Shown here: piece after piece, positions 1 through 8,601 of the stretch | How positions within the stretch are numbered: position 1 is the first letter of the stretch | Layout of the letters: each line of letters begins with the position of its first letter | NCBI RefSeq assembly: GCF_017311575.1 | Contig: NZ_JAFFQY010000003.1 | Location: forward strand, 86,546-150,545 | Length of the DNA: 64,000 bases | Direction: 5' to 3' | From: Roseococcus thiosulfatophilus | GTDB taxonomy: Bacteria; Pseudomonadota; Alphaproteobacteria; Acetobacterales; Acetobacteraceae | Program-made: the position numbers and the translations under genes | Notes under the pieces: model-generated | Seen by the model: only the letters and a program-made list of their open reading frames with translations | Databases searched by the model: none | What the model was told of the DNA's origin: nothing

Positions 1-1765
1 GGGCGGGCAGGGTGGCGCCGAGGTTCAGCGCGCGCCGGAAGCCCTCCGGCCCCTGGGTGCCATACCAGCCGGGCGGGTGCCGGGCGGAGGGAATGGGGTC
101 ATCCCCGGGTGCCAAGGGCTGGGCGCCGGGGGGCGGGGTGGCGAGGCGCCCGAAGCCGTCCAAAGCCTCCAGCGGCGCCAGCATGCCCTCGCCCTCCTGC
201 CCCGAGACGCCGGCCGAGAGCGCCACCAACCGCCGCAACATTTGCACAAAGAGGCCCGAGAGCGGCAGGTCCGACCATTCGGCGGTGGCGGTGACGTGGA
301 ACAGGACGATGCGCCCCTCGCCGCGCGATTCCGCCGTGACCAGCGGCGTGCCATCCGCCAGCCGCGCCCAGATGCGCTCCGCCAGCCGTGCCGAGGGCTC
401 GGCCAGGACCTGGCGCGAGATGCTGACTTCGGCCGGCACGGGCAGGCCGGCAAAAGGCGAGCCTTCCGGGAAGGCGGCCAGGCGCTGGGGCTGCTCCCAG
501 GAGAGCGCGCCGCCCAATTGCCGCTCCGCGCGCAGGGGCACGGGCAGAAGGGTGTCGGGCCGTTCCGCCAGGCGGGCGCCGGCGAAGCGGATCAGCGTGC
601 CGCCCTCGTTCACGAAGCGCGTCAGCGCATCCAGCTCGGCGCCCGGCGCGATGGGCCGGTCGGCCAGGATCAGCACGGAGAGGGGGCGGGCCAGCAGGCG
701 TTCGGCCGTGTCGCGGCGCAACTCGGCATAGGGGGCCAGCGCCCGTTCCAGGTAGAACAGATCCCCGATCAGGGGCGTGTCGGCCGTTTCCTCCGCGCCG
801 GGCAGCAGGCCCACGGGGCGCCGGCGGAAGCGCTCGTCCAGCAGGACCACCGCACCCGGCCCGGCCTCGCCCGCCAGGTCGAGGCGGAAGACGCGGTTGC
901 GGATTTCGGTGGGCAATTCCAGCACCGCCTCGCCCTCGGTGGCGCCGGCGGCGAGGCGGAATTCGGCCTGGGCCAGGGCGCGCCCATCCTGGCCGCGGGC
1001 GATGACCTGCGCCTCGCTCGGCGCACCCACGGGGGATTGGCGCAGCGTGACGCGCAGGCTGTCGCCCTCGGTGCGCGGCGGGCTGAGCAGCCGCACCGGG
1101 CGGCCATCGGCGCGGGCCAGGGTCAGCGGGCCGAGGGTGGCGAGGCGCGCCATCAGCGCCTCCGCCGCCGGGTCCGCGCGGTGGGAGAGGCCGTCGGAGA
1201 GATAGATCGGCGTCACCGCCCCTGGCGCCTGGGCGCGCCAGGCGTCGAGGGCGGCGAGCGCCGCCGCCCGGTCCGGCGCCCAGGCGCGCGGGCGCAGCGC
1301 GGCGAGGCGCGGCGCCAGATCCTCGGCCGGCATGGGCCCGATGACACGGGGCGGCTGCGCGCCCTCGCCCGGGGTGGTGGCGAGCAGGGCGGTGGGCCTT
1401 CCCTCGCGCCCCGCGCGGTCCAACTCCGACTGCGCGATGGCAATTCGCAGCGGCCAGTCGGGCCCGGAGGCCCAGCCATCATCCACCACCAGCAGCAGCG
1501 TGCCCGAACCCTGCGCCGCGCCGCCCGGCCCCCAGACCGGCCTCGCCAGGCCGAGGATGAGCAGGGCGGCTGCCAGCAGCCGCAGCAGCAGCACCCACCA
1601 GGGGGTGCGGGCCGGCGTTTCCTCGGTCAGCGGCAGGTCGCGCAGCAGGATGGCGGCGGGGAAGGCCTGGCGGCGCGGCTGCGGCGGGGTGACGCGCAGC
1701 AGCCACCACAGCACCGGCAGGGCGGGCAGGGCCAGCAGCAGCCAGGGGGCGGCGAAGCTGATCAT
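1..1765 (-). CDS. BatA/DUF4159-type membrane protein, partial (C-terminus beyond window)
   Basis: The reading frame stays open for 588 codons and runs off the left edge, so only the N-terminal part is visible. It starts MISFAAPWLLLALP with a first membrane segment at about residues 5-23 and a second at 55-75, the double-transmembrane N-terminus of BatA-type proteins. A von Willebrand A-like region follows (LLLVVDD at about 91-96, in place of a canonical DxSxS metal site) and then a long periplasmic region. Relatives usually end in a DUF4159 domain, which would lie outside the window. The ATG overlaps the DUF58 stop by four bases (ATGA), so it is the third gene of a moxR-DUF58-batA operon. Such modules are thought to assist folding or metal loading of other proteins; the client here is unknown. 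Confidence 0.75.
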   Translation of the reverse strand, partial: MISFAAPWLLLALPALPVLWWLLRVTPPQPRRQAFPAAILLRDLPLTEETPARTPWWVLLLRLLAAALLILGLARPVWGPGGAAQGSGTLLLVVDDGWASGPDWPLRIAIAQSELDRAGREGRPTALLATTPGEGAQPPRVIGPMPAEDLAPRLAALRPRAWAPDRAAALAALDAWRAQAPGAVTPIYLSDGLSHRADPAAEALMARLATLGPLTLARADGRPVRLLSPPRTEGDSLRVTLRQSPVGAPSEAQVIARGQDGRALAQAEFRLAAGATEGEAVLELPTEIRNRVFRLDLAGEAGPGAVVLLDERFRRRPVGLLPGAEETADTPLIGDLFYLERALAPYAELRRDTAERLLARPLSVLILADRPIAPGAELDALTRFVNEGGTLIRFAGARLAERPDTLLPVPLRAERQLGGALSWEQPQRLAAFPEGSPFAGLPVPAEVSISRQVLAEPSARLAERIWARLADGTPLVTAESRGEGRIVLFHVTATAEWSDLPLSGLFVQMLRRLVALSAGVSGQEGEGMLAPLEALDGFGRLATPPPGAQPLAPGDDPIPSARHPPGWYGTQGPEGFRRALNLGATLPA

Positions 1766-2634
1766 GGCGTGGACCCCATGGCCTGCCACAGCGCGAGCAG
1801 TGCGGCCTGTGGCGGATGGTCGGTGCGGTGGGTGAGGAAGCCCCAGCCCGCCGCGCGCGCCATGGCGGCCAGGGCCGCGCGGTGCGACGCGAGACGCTCG
1901 GCATAGAGGCCGCGCACATTCTCCACGCGCGGAACCACCAGCGGCGCCTCGCCCTCCAGCCCCTCGAAGACCACGCGGCCGTGGTAGGGGAGGGTCTCCT
2001 CGGCCGGGTCCAGCACTTGCACCATCTGCCCGCGCAACGGCCGGGCGCCGAAGGAGGAAATCGCCGCCTGCACCTGCGGCAGCGGCTGCAGGAAATCGCC
2101 GAACATGACCAGGCGCGCGTGGCGGGGCAGGGTGGCGTCCGCCTCGGGCGCCGCCATGCCCGGGCGCAGCAGCGCCGCTGCCAGGGCGGGCAGCGCGGCC
2201 CGCCCCATGAAGGCGCGGCCCTGGCCGGGCAGCAGCCGCACCCGCTCGCCGCCGCGCAGCAGCAGCGAGGCGAGCGCCAGCAGCAGCAGATCCGCGCGCT
2301 GCGCCTTCGGCGCCAGCCGCTTGTCGGAGCGCCATTCCATCGAGGCGGTGGGGTCGCGCCAGAGCAGCACGGTCTGCGCGGCCTCCCACTCCGTCTCGCG
2401 CACATAGAGCCGGTCGGAGCGCGCACTCTGCCGCCAATCCACGCGCGAGGCGGCATCGCCCGCCGTATAGGGGCGGAACTGCCAGAAGGCATCGCCATGG
2501 CCGGCACGGCGGCGTCCGTGGACGCCCTGCATCACGGTGCTGGCCACGCGGTCGGCCTCGACCACCAAGGCGGGCAGGCGGGCGGCCGCCGCCTCCGCGG
2601 CCGCGGCGGTGAGGCGGGGCGCCGCCTCAGCCAA
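1762..2634 (-). CDS. DUF58 domain-containing protein
   Basis: A 290-residue protein with the DUF58 core: an RPYTAGDAASRVDWRQSARSD stretch at about residues 53-73, where the RxY-x-GD-x4-R-x-DW-x2-SAR pattern is the family signature, then a vWA-like fold. No membrane segment is evident, so it is probably a cytoplasmic or peripheral partner of the MoxR ATPase encoded just upstream. The start is TTG at 2632-2634, overlapping the moxR stop by eight bases, and the gene ends in an ATGA overlap with the downstream BatA-like gene. These overlaps indicate translational coupling within one operon. The biochemical role of DUF58 proteins is not established. Confidence 0.85.
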   Translation of the reverse strand: MAEAAPRLTAAAAEAAAARLPALVVEADRVASTVMQGVHGRRRAGHGDAFWQFRPYTAGDAASRVDWRQSARSDRLYVRETEWEAAQTVLLWRDPTASMEWRSDKRLAPKAQRADLLLLALASLLLRGGERVRLLPGQGRAFMGRAALPALAAALLRPGMAAPEADATLPRHARLVMFGDFLQPLPQVQAAISSFGARPLRGQMVQVLDPAEETLPYHGRVVFEGLEGEAPLVVPRVENVRGLYAERLASHRAALAAMARAAGWGFLTHRTDHPPQAALLALWQAMGSTP

Positions 2635-3622
2635 TGGAGGCCTTCAGCGCGGCGATGACCTCGGAAAGCTTCACCCCATCGGCCCGCGCCGAGAAGGACA
2701 GCGCCATGCGGTGCCGCAGCACGGGTTCGGCGAGCGCCAGCACATCCTCGACACTGGGCGAAAGCCGGCCATCCAGCACGGCGCGCGCGCGGGTGGCCAG
2801 CATCAGCGCCTGGGCGGCGCGGGGGCCGGGGCCCCAGGCCAGGTTCTCGCGCACCTCGCGCAGCCCGTCCTCGGAGGGGCGGGCGCCGCGCACCAGCTTC
2901 AGGATGGCGTCCACCACCTGCTCGCCCACAGGGATGCGGCGGATGAGGGATTGGGCGGCGACCAGCTCGGCGCCCGTCAGCACGGGGACGGGCTTCGCCT
3001 CCGCGGCGCCGGTGGTGGCGAGCAGCATGGCGCGCTCGGCGGCCTCGTCCGGGTAGACGACCTCCACCTCCAGCAGGAAGCGGTCGAGCTGCGCCTCGGG
3101 CAGGGGGTAGGTGCCTTCCTGCTCGATCGGGTTCTGGGTCGCGAGCACATGGAAGGGCTCGGGCAGGGGCAGGATACGGCCGCCGATGGCCACCTTCCGC
3201 TCCTGCATGGCCTGGAGCAGCGCCGATTGGGTGCGCGGGCTGGCGCGGTTGATCTCGTCCGCCATCAGCAGCTGGCAGAAGATGGGGCCGGGCAGGAAGC
3301 GGAAGGCGCGCTTGCCTTGCGCGTCCTCCTCCAGCACCTCGCTGCCCAGGATGTCGGCGGGCATGAGGTCCGGCGTGAACTGCACCCGCCGCTCGCCCAG
3401 GCCCATGACGGTGCCCAGCGTCTCGACGAGCTTCGTCTTGCCGAGTCCCGGCACGCCCACCAGCAGCACATGCCCGCCGGAGAGCAGGGTGATCAGCGTC
3501 TGCTCGACCACATCCTCCTGCCCGAAGATGACCCGGCCCACGGATTCCCGGGCCATTTGCAGCCGGGCGCCGAGGGTTTCGATCTCGGCCAGCAGGGAAT
3601 CTGCGTCGGACACTTCACCCAT
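2627..3622 (-). CDS. MoxR family AAA+ ATPase
   Basis: A 331-residue AAA+ ATPase of the MoxR class. Walker A is GVPGLGKT (near residue 60), Walker B is LLMADEINR, and downstream come the sensor-type ATQNPIEQEGTYPLPEAQLDRF segment features and a C-terminal lid domain. MoxR proteins act as chaperone-like ATPases with vWA-domain partners, here the two genes that follow. The reading frame continues upstream to 3892, but the family normally begins just before the helix AEIETLGARL, so the ATG at 3622 is preferred; a weak GGGAAC lies upstream of it. The gene diverges from the DUF1285 gene across about 118 bases that must hold both promoters. Confidence 0.9.
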   Translation of the reverse strand: MGEVSDADSLLAEIETLGARLQMARESVGRVIFGQEDVVEQTLITLLSGGHVLLVGVPGLGKTKLVETLGTVMGLGERRVQFTPDLMPADILGSEVLEEDAQGKRAFRFLPGPIFCQLLMADEINRASPRTQSALLQAMQERKVAIGGRILPLPEPFHVLATQNPIEQEGTYPLPEAQLDRFLLEVEVVYPDEAAERAMLLATTGAAEAKPVPVLTGAELVAAQSLIRRIPVGEQVVDAILKLVRGARPSEDGLREVRENLAWGPGPRAAQALMLATRARAVLDGRLSPSVEDVLALAEPVLRHRMALSFSARADGVKLSEVIAALKASIG

Positions 3623-3740
3623 GCGGTTACGGTTCCCATATTGCTGTTGAGGAGAGATTGGGGATGCAGTGCCTCGGCGCCAGCCCTTTTTCCCTCCTTC
3701 GCGACGATGACCACTCATGCTTTGCACGTCAGGGAAGCCT

Positions 3741-4388
3741 ATGCCGCCGGAACGTCGGAACAAAGCTCCGAATGGAGGCACACGGGAGGGAACGGTTCCG
3801 GAATGGGCCCGTGGACCGACCCAGGGCACGACGCTGACGGGCGCGAGCAGCCCGCCGTCCCGCCCCAAACACGACTGCGGCGACCTCGACATGCGGATCG
3901 CGCGGGACGGGACCTGGTTCTACAAGGGCAGCCCCATCGGCCGTAAGGAGTTGGTCTGTCTCTTCGCCTCGGTGCTCAAGCGCGAACCCGATGGCTCCTA
4001 TCTCCTCGAGACCCCGGTCGAACGCGGCCGCATCACCGTCGAGGACGCCCCCTTCGTCGCCGTCGAGATGGTCTGGCGCCATTGCGATTGCGGCACCGGC
4101 CTCGCCCCCCAGCAATGCCTGACCTTCCGCACCAATTGCGATGAGGTGGTCACGGCGGGGCGCAAGCATCCCATCCGCATCCAGCTCGACCGCCGCACGC
4201 GGGAGCCCCGGCCCTACGTCACCATCCGCCCCGGGCTCGAGGCCAAGATCAACCGCGCCGTCTTCTATGAGATGGTGGCGCTGGCCGTGACGGAGCGCAT
4301 GGACGGGCGCGAGATCATGGGTGTCTGGAGCGAGGGGGTCTTCTTCCCCATCGACGAGGTCACCGCCCTCGACATGGCCGCGGAGTGA
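3741..4388 (+). CDS. DUF1285 domain-containing protein
   Basis: A 215-residue protein whose core (CGDLDMRIARDGTWFYKGSP, then IGRKELVCLFASVLKREPDG and a VERGRITVEDAPFVAVEM region) matches the DUF1285 family, small alphaproteobacterial proteins of unknown function. No signal peptide or membrane segment is seen. The frame also has an ATG at 3717, but the ATG at 3741 has AGGGA five bases upstream and is preferred; the first 30 or so residues are low in conservation features. The gene ends in a GTGA overlap with the NUDIX gene, so the two are probably co-translated. The cluster DUF1285 - NUDIX - CCA transferase recurs in alphaproteobacteria, as I recall it. Confidence 0.8.
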   Translation: MPPERRNKAPNGGTREGTVPEWARGPTQGTTLTGASSPPSRPKHDCGDLDMRIARDGTWFYKGSPIGRKELVCLFASVLKREPDGSYLLETPVERGRITVEDAPFVAVEMVWRHCDCGTGLAPQQCLTFRTNCDEVVTAGRKHPIRIQLDRRTREPRPYVTIRPGLEAKINRAVFYEMVALAVTERMDGREIMGVWSEGVFFPIDEVTALDMAAE

Positions 4389-4969
4389 GCCCAGGCGAAC
4401 TGCGCGACCGCCTCACCCGTCCCGGAGTGTTCGAGGCGGCGCCAGCCATCCCGGCCGACCAACCCGATGCCGCCACGCGGCTCTGCGCCGTGCTGGTGCC
4501 GCTGGTGCTGCATGACCACGGCCCTTCCGTGTTGCTGACGCGGCGGGCCGCGCATCTTTCCTCCCATCCCGGCCAGGTGAGCTTCCCCGGCGGCCGCATC
4601 GAGCCGGGCGAGACGCCCGAGCAGGCCGCGCTGCGCGAGGCGATGGAGGAGGTGGGGCTGGACCCCCGCTGGCCCGAACTGGCCGGGCGCATGCCCGTGC
4701 AGCGCACCCTCACGGGGTTCGAGATCACGCCCGTCATCGGCCTGCTGCGGCCGGGCTTCTCCCTGCAACCAGACCCGGGCGAGGTGGCCCTGGCCTTCGA
4801 ATTGCCGCTGGCCACCGTGCTCGACCCCGCCGCCCCGCGCCGCGAACGCGCGGAATGGAAAGGACAGTTGCGCGAATACTGGGTCTGGCCACATGAGCAG
4901 GAGTTCATCTGGGGCGCCACCGCCACCATCCTCGTCGAACTCGCGCGGGCCTTGAGGGGGCAGGGCTGA
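4385..4969 (+). CDS. NUDIX hydrolase, CoA pyrophosphatase type
   Basis: A 194-residue NUDIX protein. The Nudix box is present as GRIEPGETPEQAALREAMEE followed by VGL, with all metal-binding glutamates. Just before it is LLTRRAAHLSSHPGQVSFPGG, in which LLTxR, HxGQ and FPGG form the UPF0035 motif of coenzyme A pyrophosphatases. The likely reaction is Mg-dependent cleavage of CoA or acyl-CoA to 4'-phosphopantetheine derivatives and 3',5'-ADP. The start is a GTG at 4385 overlapping the DUF1285 stop (GTGA). Substrate preference within the subfamily cannot be read from the sequence. Confidence 0.88.
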   Translation: MSPGELRDRLTRPGVFEAAPAIPADQPDAATRLCAVLVPLVLHDHGPSVLLTRRAAHLSSHPGQVSFPGGRIEPGETPEQAALREAMEEVGLDPRWPELAGRMPVQRTLTGFEITPVIGLLRPGFSLQPDPGEVALAFELPLATVLDPAAPRRERAEWKGQLREYWVWPHEQEFIWGATATILVELARALRGQG

Positions 4970-5008
4970 GCGACCGCCCGCGCGCCACTTCTCCAGGGGT
5001 TTCCATTC

Positions 5009-5260
5009 ATGGGCGTTGTATTCGGACTGATCCTGTTCCTGTTGCCCTTCGGCATCTACGCGCTCTGGTGGTATCTCGCGGGCCAGCAGGAGGGCATCAC
5101 GCCCCCGCCGCTCGTGCTGGGGCTGGCGGGCATCGCGGTGGTGATGACGGTGGGGCTGGCCTTCTATTATGGCCTGTCGCGCAGCATCGACCGTGACGAG
5201 GATTATGTGCCCGCCCGCATCGAGGGCAGCACCCCGCCCCCGGTGCAGCGCCAGCGCTGA
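5009..5260 (+). CDS. DUF6111 family small membrane protein
   Basis: An 83-residue protein with two predicted membrane helices, at about residues 3-24 (VFGLILFLLPFGIYALWWYL) and 36-56 (LVLGLAGIAVVMTVGLAFYY), followed by a short charged, proline-rich tail. Size, topology and its place between the NUDIX gene and the CCA-adding enzyme gene fit the DUF6111 family seen in Acetobacteraceae. The stop lies four bases before the GTG of the next gene, so they share a transcript. Function is unknown. Confidence 0.75.
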   Translation: MGVVFGLILFLLPFGIYALWWYLAGQQEGITPPPLVLGLAGIAVVMTVGLAFYYGLSRSIDRDEDYVPARIEGSTPPPVQRQR

Positions 5261-5264
5261 TCCC

Positions 5265-6434
5265 GTGACCGCCCCCGCTTTCCTGGCCGACCCCGCGCCG
5301 CGCGCCATCTTCGCGGCGCTGCCAGGGGCGCGCGCGGTGGGGGGCTGCGTGCGCGACCACCTGGCCGGACTGCCGGTGCACGACATCGACATGGCCGCGC
5401 CCTTCCCGCCGGAGGAGATCACCCGCCGCCTCAAGGCCGCGGGCTTGCACGTCTTCGAGACGGGGCTCGCGCATGGCACCGTCACCGCCGTGCTGAATCG
5501 CGCGCCCATCGAGGTGACCTCGCTGCGGCGTGACGTCGTGACCGATGGCCGCCATGCCGAGGTCGCCTGGACCACCGACTGGAACGAGGATGCCGCCCGG
5601 CGGGACTTCACCATCAACGCCATGTCCATGGAGGGCGATGGCACGCTGCACGACCCCTTCGACGGCGTGGCGGATCTTGCCGCGCGGCGGGTGCGCTTCG
5701 TGGGCGATGCGGCGACCCGGCTGGCGGAGGACTATCTCCGCGCCCTGCGCTTCTTCCGCTTCCAGGCCCGCTATGGCGGCCCGGTGCCCGATGCCGAGGC
5801 ATTGGCCGCCATCCGCGCCGCCGTGCCCGGCCTGGCCCGCCTTTCCGCCGAGCGGGTCTGGAGCGAGATCAAGCGCCTGCTGGCCGCGCCCGACCCGCGC
5901 GCCGCCCTCACGCTGATGGCAAAAAGCGGCGTGCTGCCCGCCATCCTGCCCGAGGCCGGCGCGCCCGCGCGGCTCGATGCCGCCATGGCGCGGGGAGAGG
6001 GGGATGTGCTGCTGCGCCTAGCCCTGCTGCTGCCGGTGGGCACGGACATCGCGGCCCTGGCGCGCCGGCTGAAATTCTCGGGCGAGGAGGCGGCGCGGCT
6101 GCGGGCCCTGCACGCCACCGGCGCCGTGCCCGCCGACCCGTCGGACCCTCGCGCCCGCCGGCGCTTCGCGGCCGAGGTGGCGGCGCGCGGCCATGCGCGG
6201 CCCGGGGAGGTGGCCCTGGTGGCCGCCGCGCAGGGGCGCGGCGACCTTGCCCCCCTGTTCGACCTCGGGCCGGGGCCGGAATTTCCGCTCCAGGGCCGGG
6301 ATGCGCTGGCGCTGGGCGTGCCGCCCGGCCCGCGCGTCGGCGCCCTGCTGGCCGCGACCCGCGCCTGGTGGCTGGAGGGTGGGGCCGAGGCCGATCGCGC
6401 GGCCTGCCTGGACCACCTTCGCGGCATGCTTTAG
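5265..6434 (+). CDS. CCA tRNA nucleotidyltransferase / poly(A) polymerase family
   Basis: A class II nucleotidyltransferase of 389 residues that adds or repairs the 3' CCA of tRNA. The head domain shows GGCVRDHLAG and the metal-binding DIDMA (DxD-type) motif, then the RRDFTINAM template motif and the RFVGDAATRLAEDYLRALRFFRF neck region, where the LRALRFFRF-type segment recognises the tRNA backbone. The start is GTG at 5265 (VTAPAFLADPAPRAIF); an earlier in-frame ATG at 5169 lies inside the DUF6111 gene and is rejected. The C-terminal half is alanine- and arginine-rich and poorly conserved, as is usual. It is the last gene before the ABC exporter. Confidence 0.92.
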   Translation: MTAPAFLADPAPRAIFAALPGARAVGGCVRDHLAGLPVHDIDMAAPFPPEEITRRLKAAGLHVFETGLAHGTVTAVLNRAPIEVTSLRRDVVTDGRHAEVAWTTDWNEDAARRDFTINAMSMEGDGTLHDPFDGVADLAARRVRFVGDAATRLAEDYLRALRFFRFQARYGGPVPDAEALAAIRAAVPGLARLSAERVWSEIKRLLAAPDPRAALTLMAKSGVLPAILPEAGAPARLDAAMARGEGDVLLRLALLLPVGTDIAALARRLKFSGEEAARLRALHATGAVPADPSDPRARRRFAAEVAARGHARPGEVALVAAAQGRGDLAPLFDLGPGPEFPLQGRDALALGVPPGPRVGALLAATRAWWLEGGAEADRAACLDHLRGML

Positions 6435-6443
6435 CCCGGGGCG

Positions 6444-8204
6444 ATGCCTGTAACCCCCTTGGCCGAAGCGGCCTCGCTGCCCCTCATCCGCCGCCTCTGG
6501 CGGGACCATCTGGTGCATGAGCGCCGGCGCTTCTTCCTGGCCATGGTCTTCACCCTGGGGCTGGCGGCGAGCACGGCGATCTATCCCATCATCATCCAGC
6601 AGGCCTTCGACCTCTTCACCGCGGGGCGGACCGAGGCGCTGGTCTGGCTGCCCCTGGTCATCATCCTGGCCACCTCGCTGCGGGCGGCCTTCATGTATCT
6701 CCAGCAGGTCAACCTGCACGGGGCGGCGCTGGGCACCATCGAGCACATCCAGAACGGGCTGTTCGGCGCGCTGACCCGCGCGGACTACGCCACCATCGCC
6801 GCCGAGGCGCCGGCGCGGCAGGCCATGCGCTTCACCACCGACGCCGCCGCCATCCGCGAGGCCATCGCGCGCAGCCTGAACGGTGCCGGGGATGCGCTGA
6901 CCATTGTGGGGCTGGTGGCCTCGATGCTTTGGCTGGATTGGCAATTGGCGCTGATGGCGGCGCTTCTCTATCCCATCGCGGCCTGGCCCATCGCCGTCAT
7001 CGGCAAGCGGGTGCGGCGGGCGGCGCGGGGCATGCAGGACCGGGCGGGCGACACCTCGGCCCTGCTGAACGAGAGTTTCGCGGCCGCCCGCGTGGTCCGC
7101 ACCTACCGGCTGGAGGCGCAGGAGGAAGGGCGCGCCCGCCAGGCCTTCGCGGCGCTGCGCGAGAGCCTGCTGCGCATCGTCCGCGCCCGCGCGCGCGTGG
7201 ACCCCATCCTGGAAGTGCTGGGCGGGCTGACGGTCGCCCTGGTCCTGCTGGTGGTGGGCTGGCGGGTGACCACGGGGCAGGGGACGATCGGCGAGTTCAC
7301 GGGCTTCGTGGCCGCCGTACTGATCGCGGCGCGCCCGGTGCGCGCGCTGGGCAGCCTGAACGCCGCCTTGCAGGAGGGGCTGGCCGGCCTCAACCGCGTC
7401 TTCGGCGTGATGGACACGCCGCGCCGCGTGACCGACGCGCCCGAGGCGCGCCCGCTGCCCGCGGGGCGCGGTGCCCTGCGCTTCGAGGGGGTGGGCTTCC
7501 ACTACCCGGGCAGCGAGATCCCGGCCATCGAGCGGCTGGATTTCCTGGCCGAGCCCGGGCAGACCGTCGCGCTGGTCGGGCCGTCCGGCGCGGGGAAATC
7601 CACCGCCATCGCCCTGCTTCCGCGGCTGCATGACGCGACGGCCGGGCGCATCCTGCTGGATGGGGCGGATGTGCGGGAGGTGACGCTGGCCTCGCTGCGC
7701 GACGCCATCGCCTTCGTGGGGCAGGAGGCGGTGATCTTCGACGACACGGCGCTGGCCAACATCGCCTGCGGCCGGCCTAGCGCCACCCGCGCGGAGGTCG
7801 AGGAAGCCGCGCGCGCCGCCCAGGCCCATGCTTTCCTCGAAGCCTTGCCGCAGGGCTACGATACGGTGCTGGGCCCCGGCGGCGGGCGGTTGTCTGGCGG
7901 GCAGCGCCAGCGCGTGAGCCTGGCCCGCGCACTGCTGCGCGACCCGCGCGTGCTGCTGCTGGACGAGGCCACCAGCGCGCTGGACGCGGAGAACGAGGCC
8001 GCGGTGCAGGAGGCGCTGGCCCGGCTGCGCCAAGGGCGCACCACGCTGGTCATCGCGCATCGCCTGGCCACCGTGCAGAACGCCGACCGTATCGTGGTGA
8101 TGAGCGAGGGGCGCGACGTGGAGCAGGGTACCCATGCCGAACTGATGGCGGCGGGCGGGGTTTATGCGCGGCTGGTGCGGACCCAGGCCTTCACCGCCGA
8201 ATGA
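6444..8204 (+). CDS. ABC transporter, fused permease/ATP-binding protein (MsbA-like)
   Basis: A 586-residue half-transporter: an N-terminal domain of about six membrane helices (residues 1-320), then one ATPase domain. Nucleotide-binding motifs are complete: Walker A GPSGAGKST, Q-loop FVGQEAV, signature LSGGQRQR, Walker B VLLLDEATSALD and the switch histidine in VIAHR. It should homodimerise and export a hydrophobic substrate, by analogy with MsbA-type lipid flippases; the substrate cannot be deduced. The ATG lies nine bases after the CCA transferase stop, so it probably belongs to the same operon. The gene converges with the SMR-like gene at 8260. Confidence 0.9.
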   Translation: MPVTPLAEAASLPLIRRLWRDHLVHERRRFFLAMVFTLGLAASTAIYPIIIQQAFDLFTAGRTEALVWLPLVIILATSLRAAFMYLQQVNLHGAALGTIEHIQNGLFGALTRADYATIAAEAPARQAMRFTTDAAAIREAIARSLNGAGDALTIVGLVASMLWLDWQLALMAALLYPIAAWPIAVIGKRVRRAARGMQDRAGDTSALLNESFAAARVVRTYRLEAQEEGRARQAFAALRESLLRIVRARARVDPILEVLGGLTVALVLLVVGWRVTTGQGTIGEFTGFVAAVLIAARPVRALGSLNAALQEGLAGLNRVFGVMDTPRRVTDAPEARPLPAGRGALRFEGVGFHYPGSEIPAIERLDFLAEPGQTVALVGPSGAGKSTAIALLPRLHDATAGRILLDGADVREVTLASLRDAIAFVGQEAVIFDDTALANIACGRPSATRAEVEEAARAAQAHAFLEALPQGYDTVLGPGGGRLSGGQRQRVSLARALLRDPRVLLLDEATSALDAENEAAVQEALARLRQGRTTLVIAHRLATVQNADRIVVMSEGRDVEQGTHAELMAAGGVYARLVRTQAFTAE

Positions 8205-8259
8205 CCCTTTGCGCGGCCGATTCACGGCGCCGGCAGAACGCCGCCGCCGATCGGACGCG

Positions 8260-8601
8260 TCAGGCCGTCGCCAGCAGCACCACCCCCGTCGCGATGAGGA
8301 AGATGGCGGCCAGCTTCTGCGCCCCCAGCGGCTCCTGGAAGAAATACCAGCCGATGGCCGCGATCACGACATAGCTCGCGGCCGTGCAGGGCAGGGCCAC
8401 GCTCATCGGGATGCGGCGCAGCGCCAGGATGTAGAGCAGGGCGCCGGCGCCATAGAAGCCGATGCCCAGGATGGTCTGCCAGCGCAGCAATTGCAGGAAG
8501 AAGGACATCTGCGCCGCCGCGTCCGCGCCGGCCTTCAGCAGCACCTGCCCCACCAGCGACGAGGAAATGGCCGCGGCCAGGGCCGCCCAGTAGAAGCTCA
8601 T
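8260..8601 (-). CDS. Four-helix SMR/EamA-like membrane protein
   Basis: A 113-residue, very hydrophobic protein with four predicted helices (about residues 4-24, 36-58, 66-86, 91-111), the size and topology of EmrE, ArnE and ArnF half-size transporters. The spacing ALRRIPMSVALPCTAASYV followed by FQEPLGAQKLAAIFLIATGVVLL resembles the EamA/SMR repeat (xxE-P-x-L-G). It overlaps the glycosyltransferase stop by four bases and is last in a three-gene operon with a GT2 enzyme and a methyltransferase. That context suggests a lipid-linked sugar flippase subunit rather than a drug exporter. The exact substrate is inference. Confidence 0.75.
   Translation of the reverse strand: MSFYWAALAAAISSSLVGQVLLKAGADAAAQMSFFLQLLRWQTILGIGFYGAGALLYILALRRIPMSVALPCTAASYVVIAAIGWYFFQEPLGAQKLAAIFLIATGVVLLATA

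Noticed and set aside
77..1906. Long plus-strand open frame opposite the BatA-like gene
   Set aside because: It lacks hydrophobic helices or motifs, whereas the minus strand encodes the expected double-helix N-terminus with an ATGA link to DUF58.
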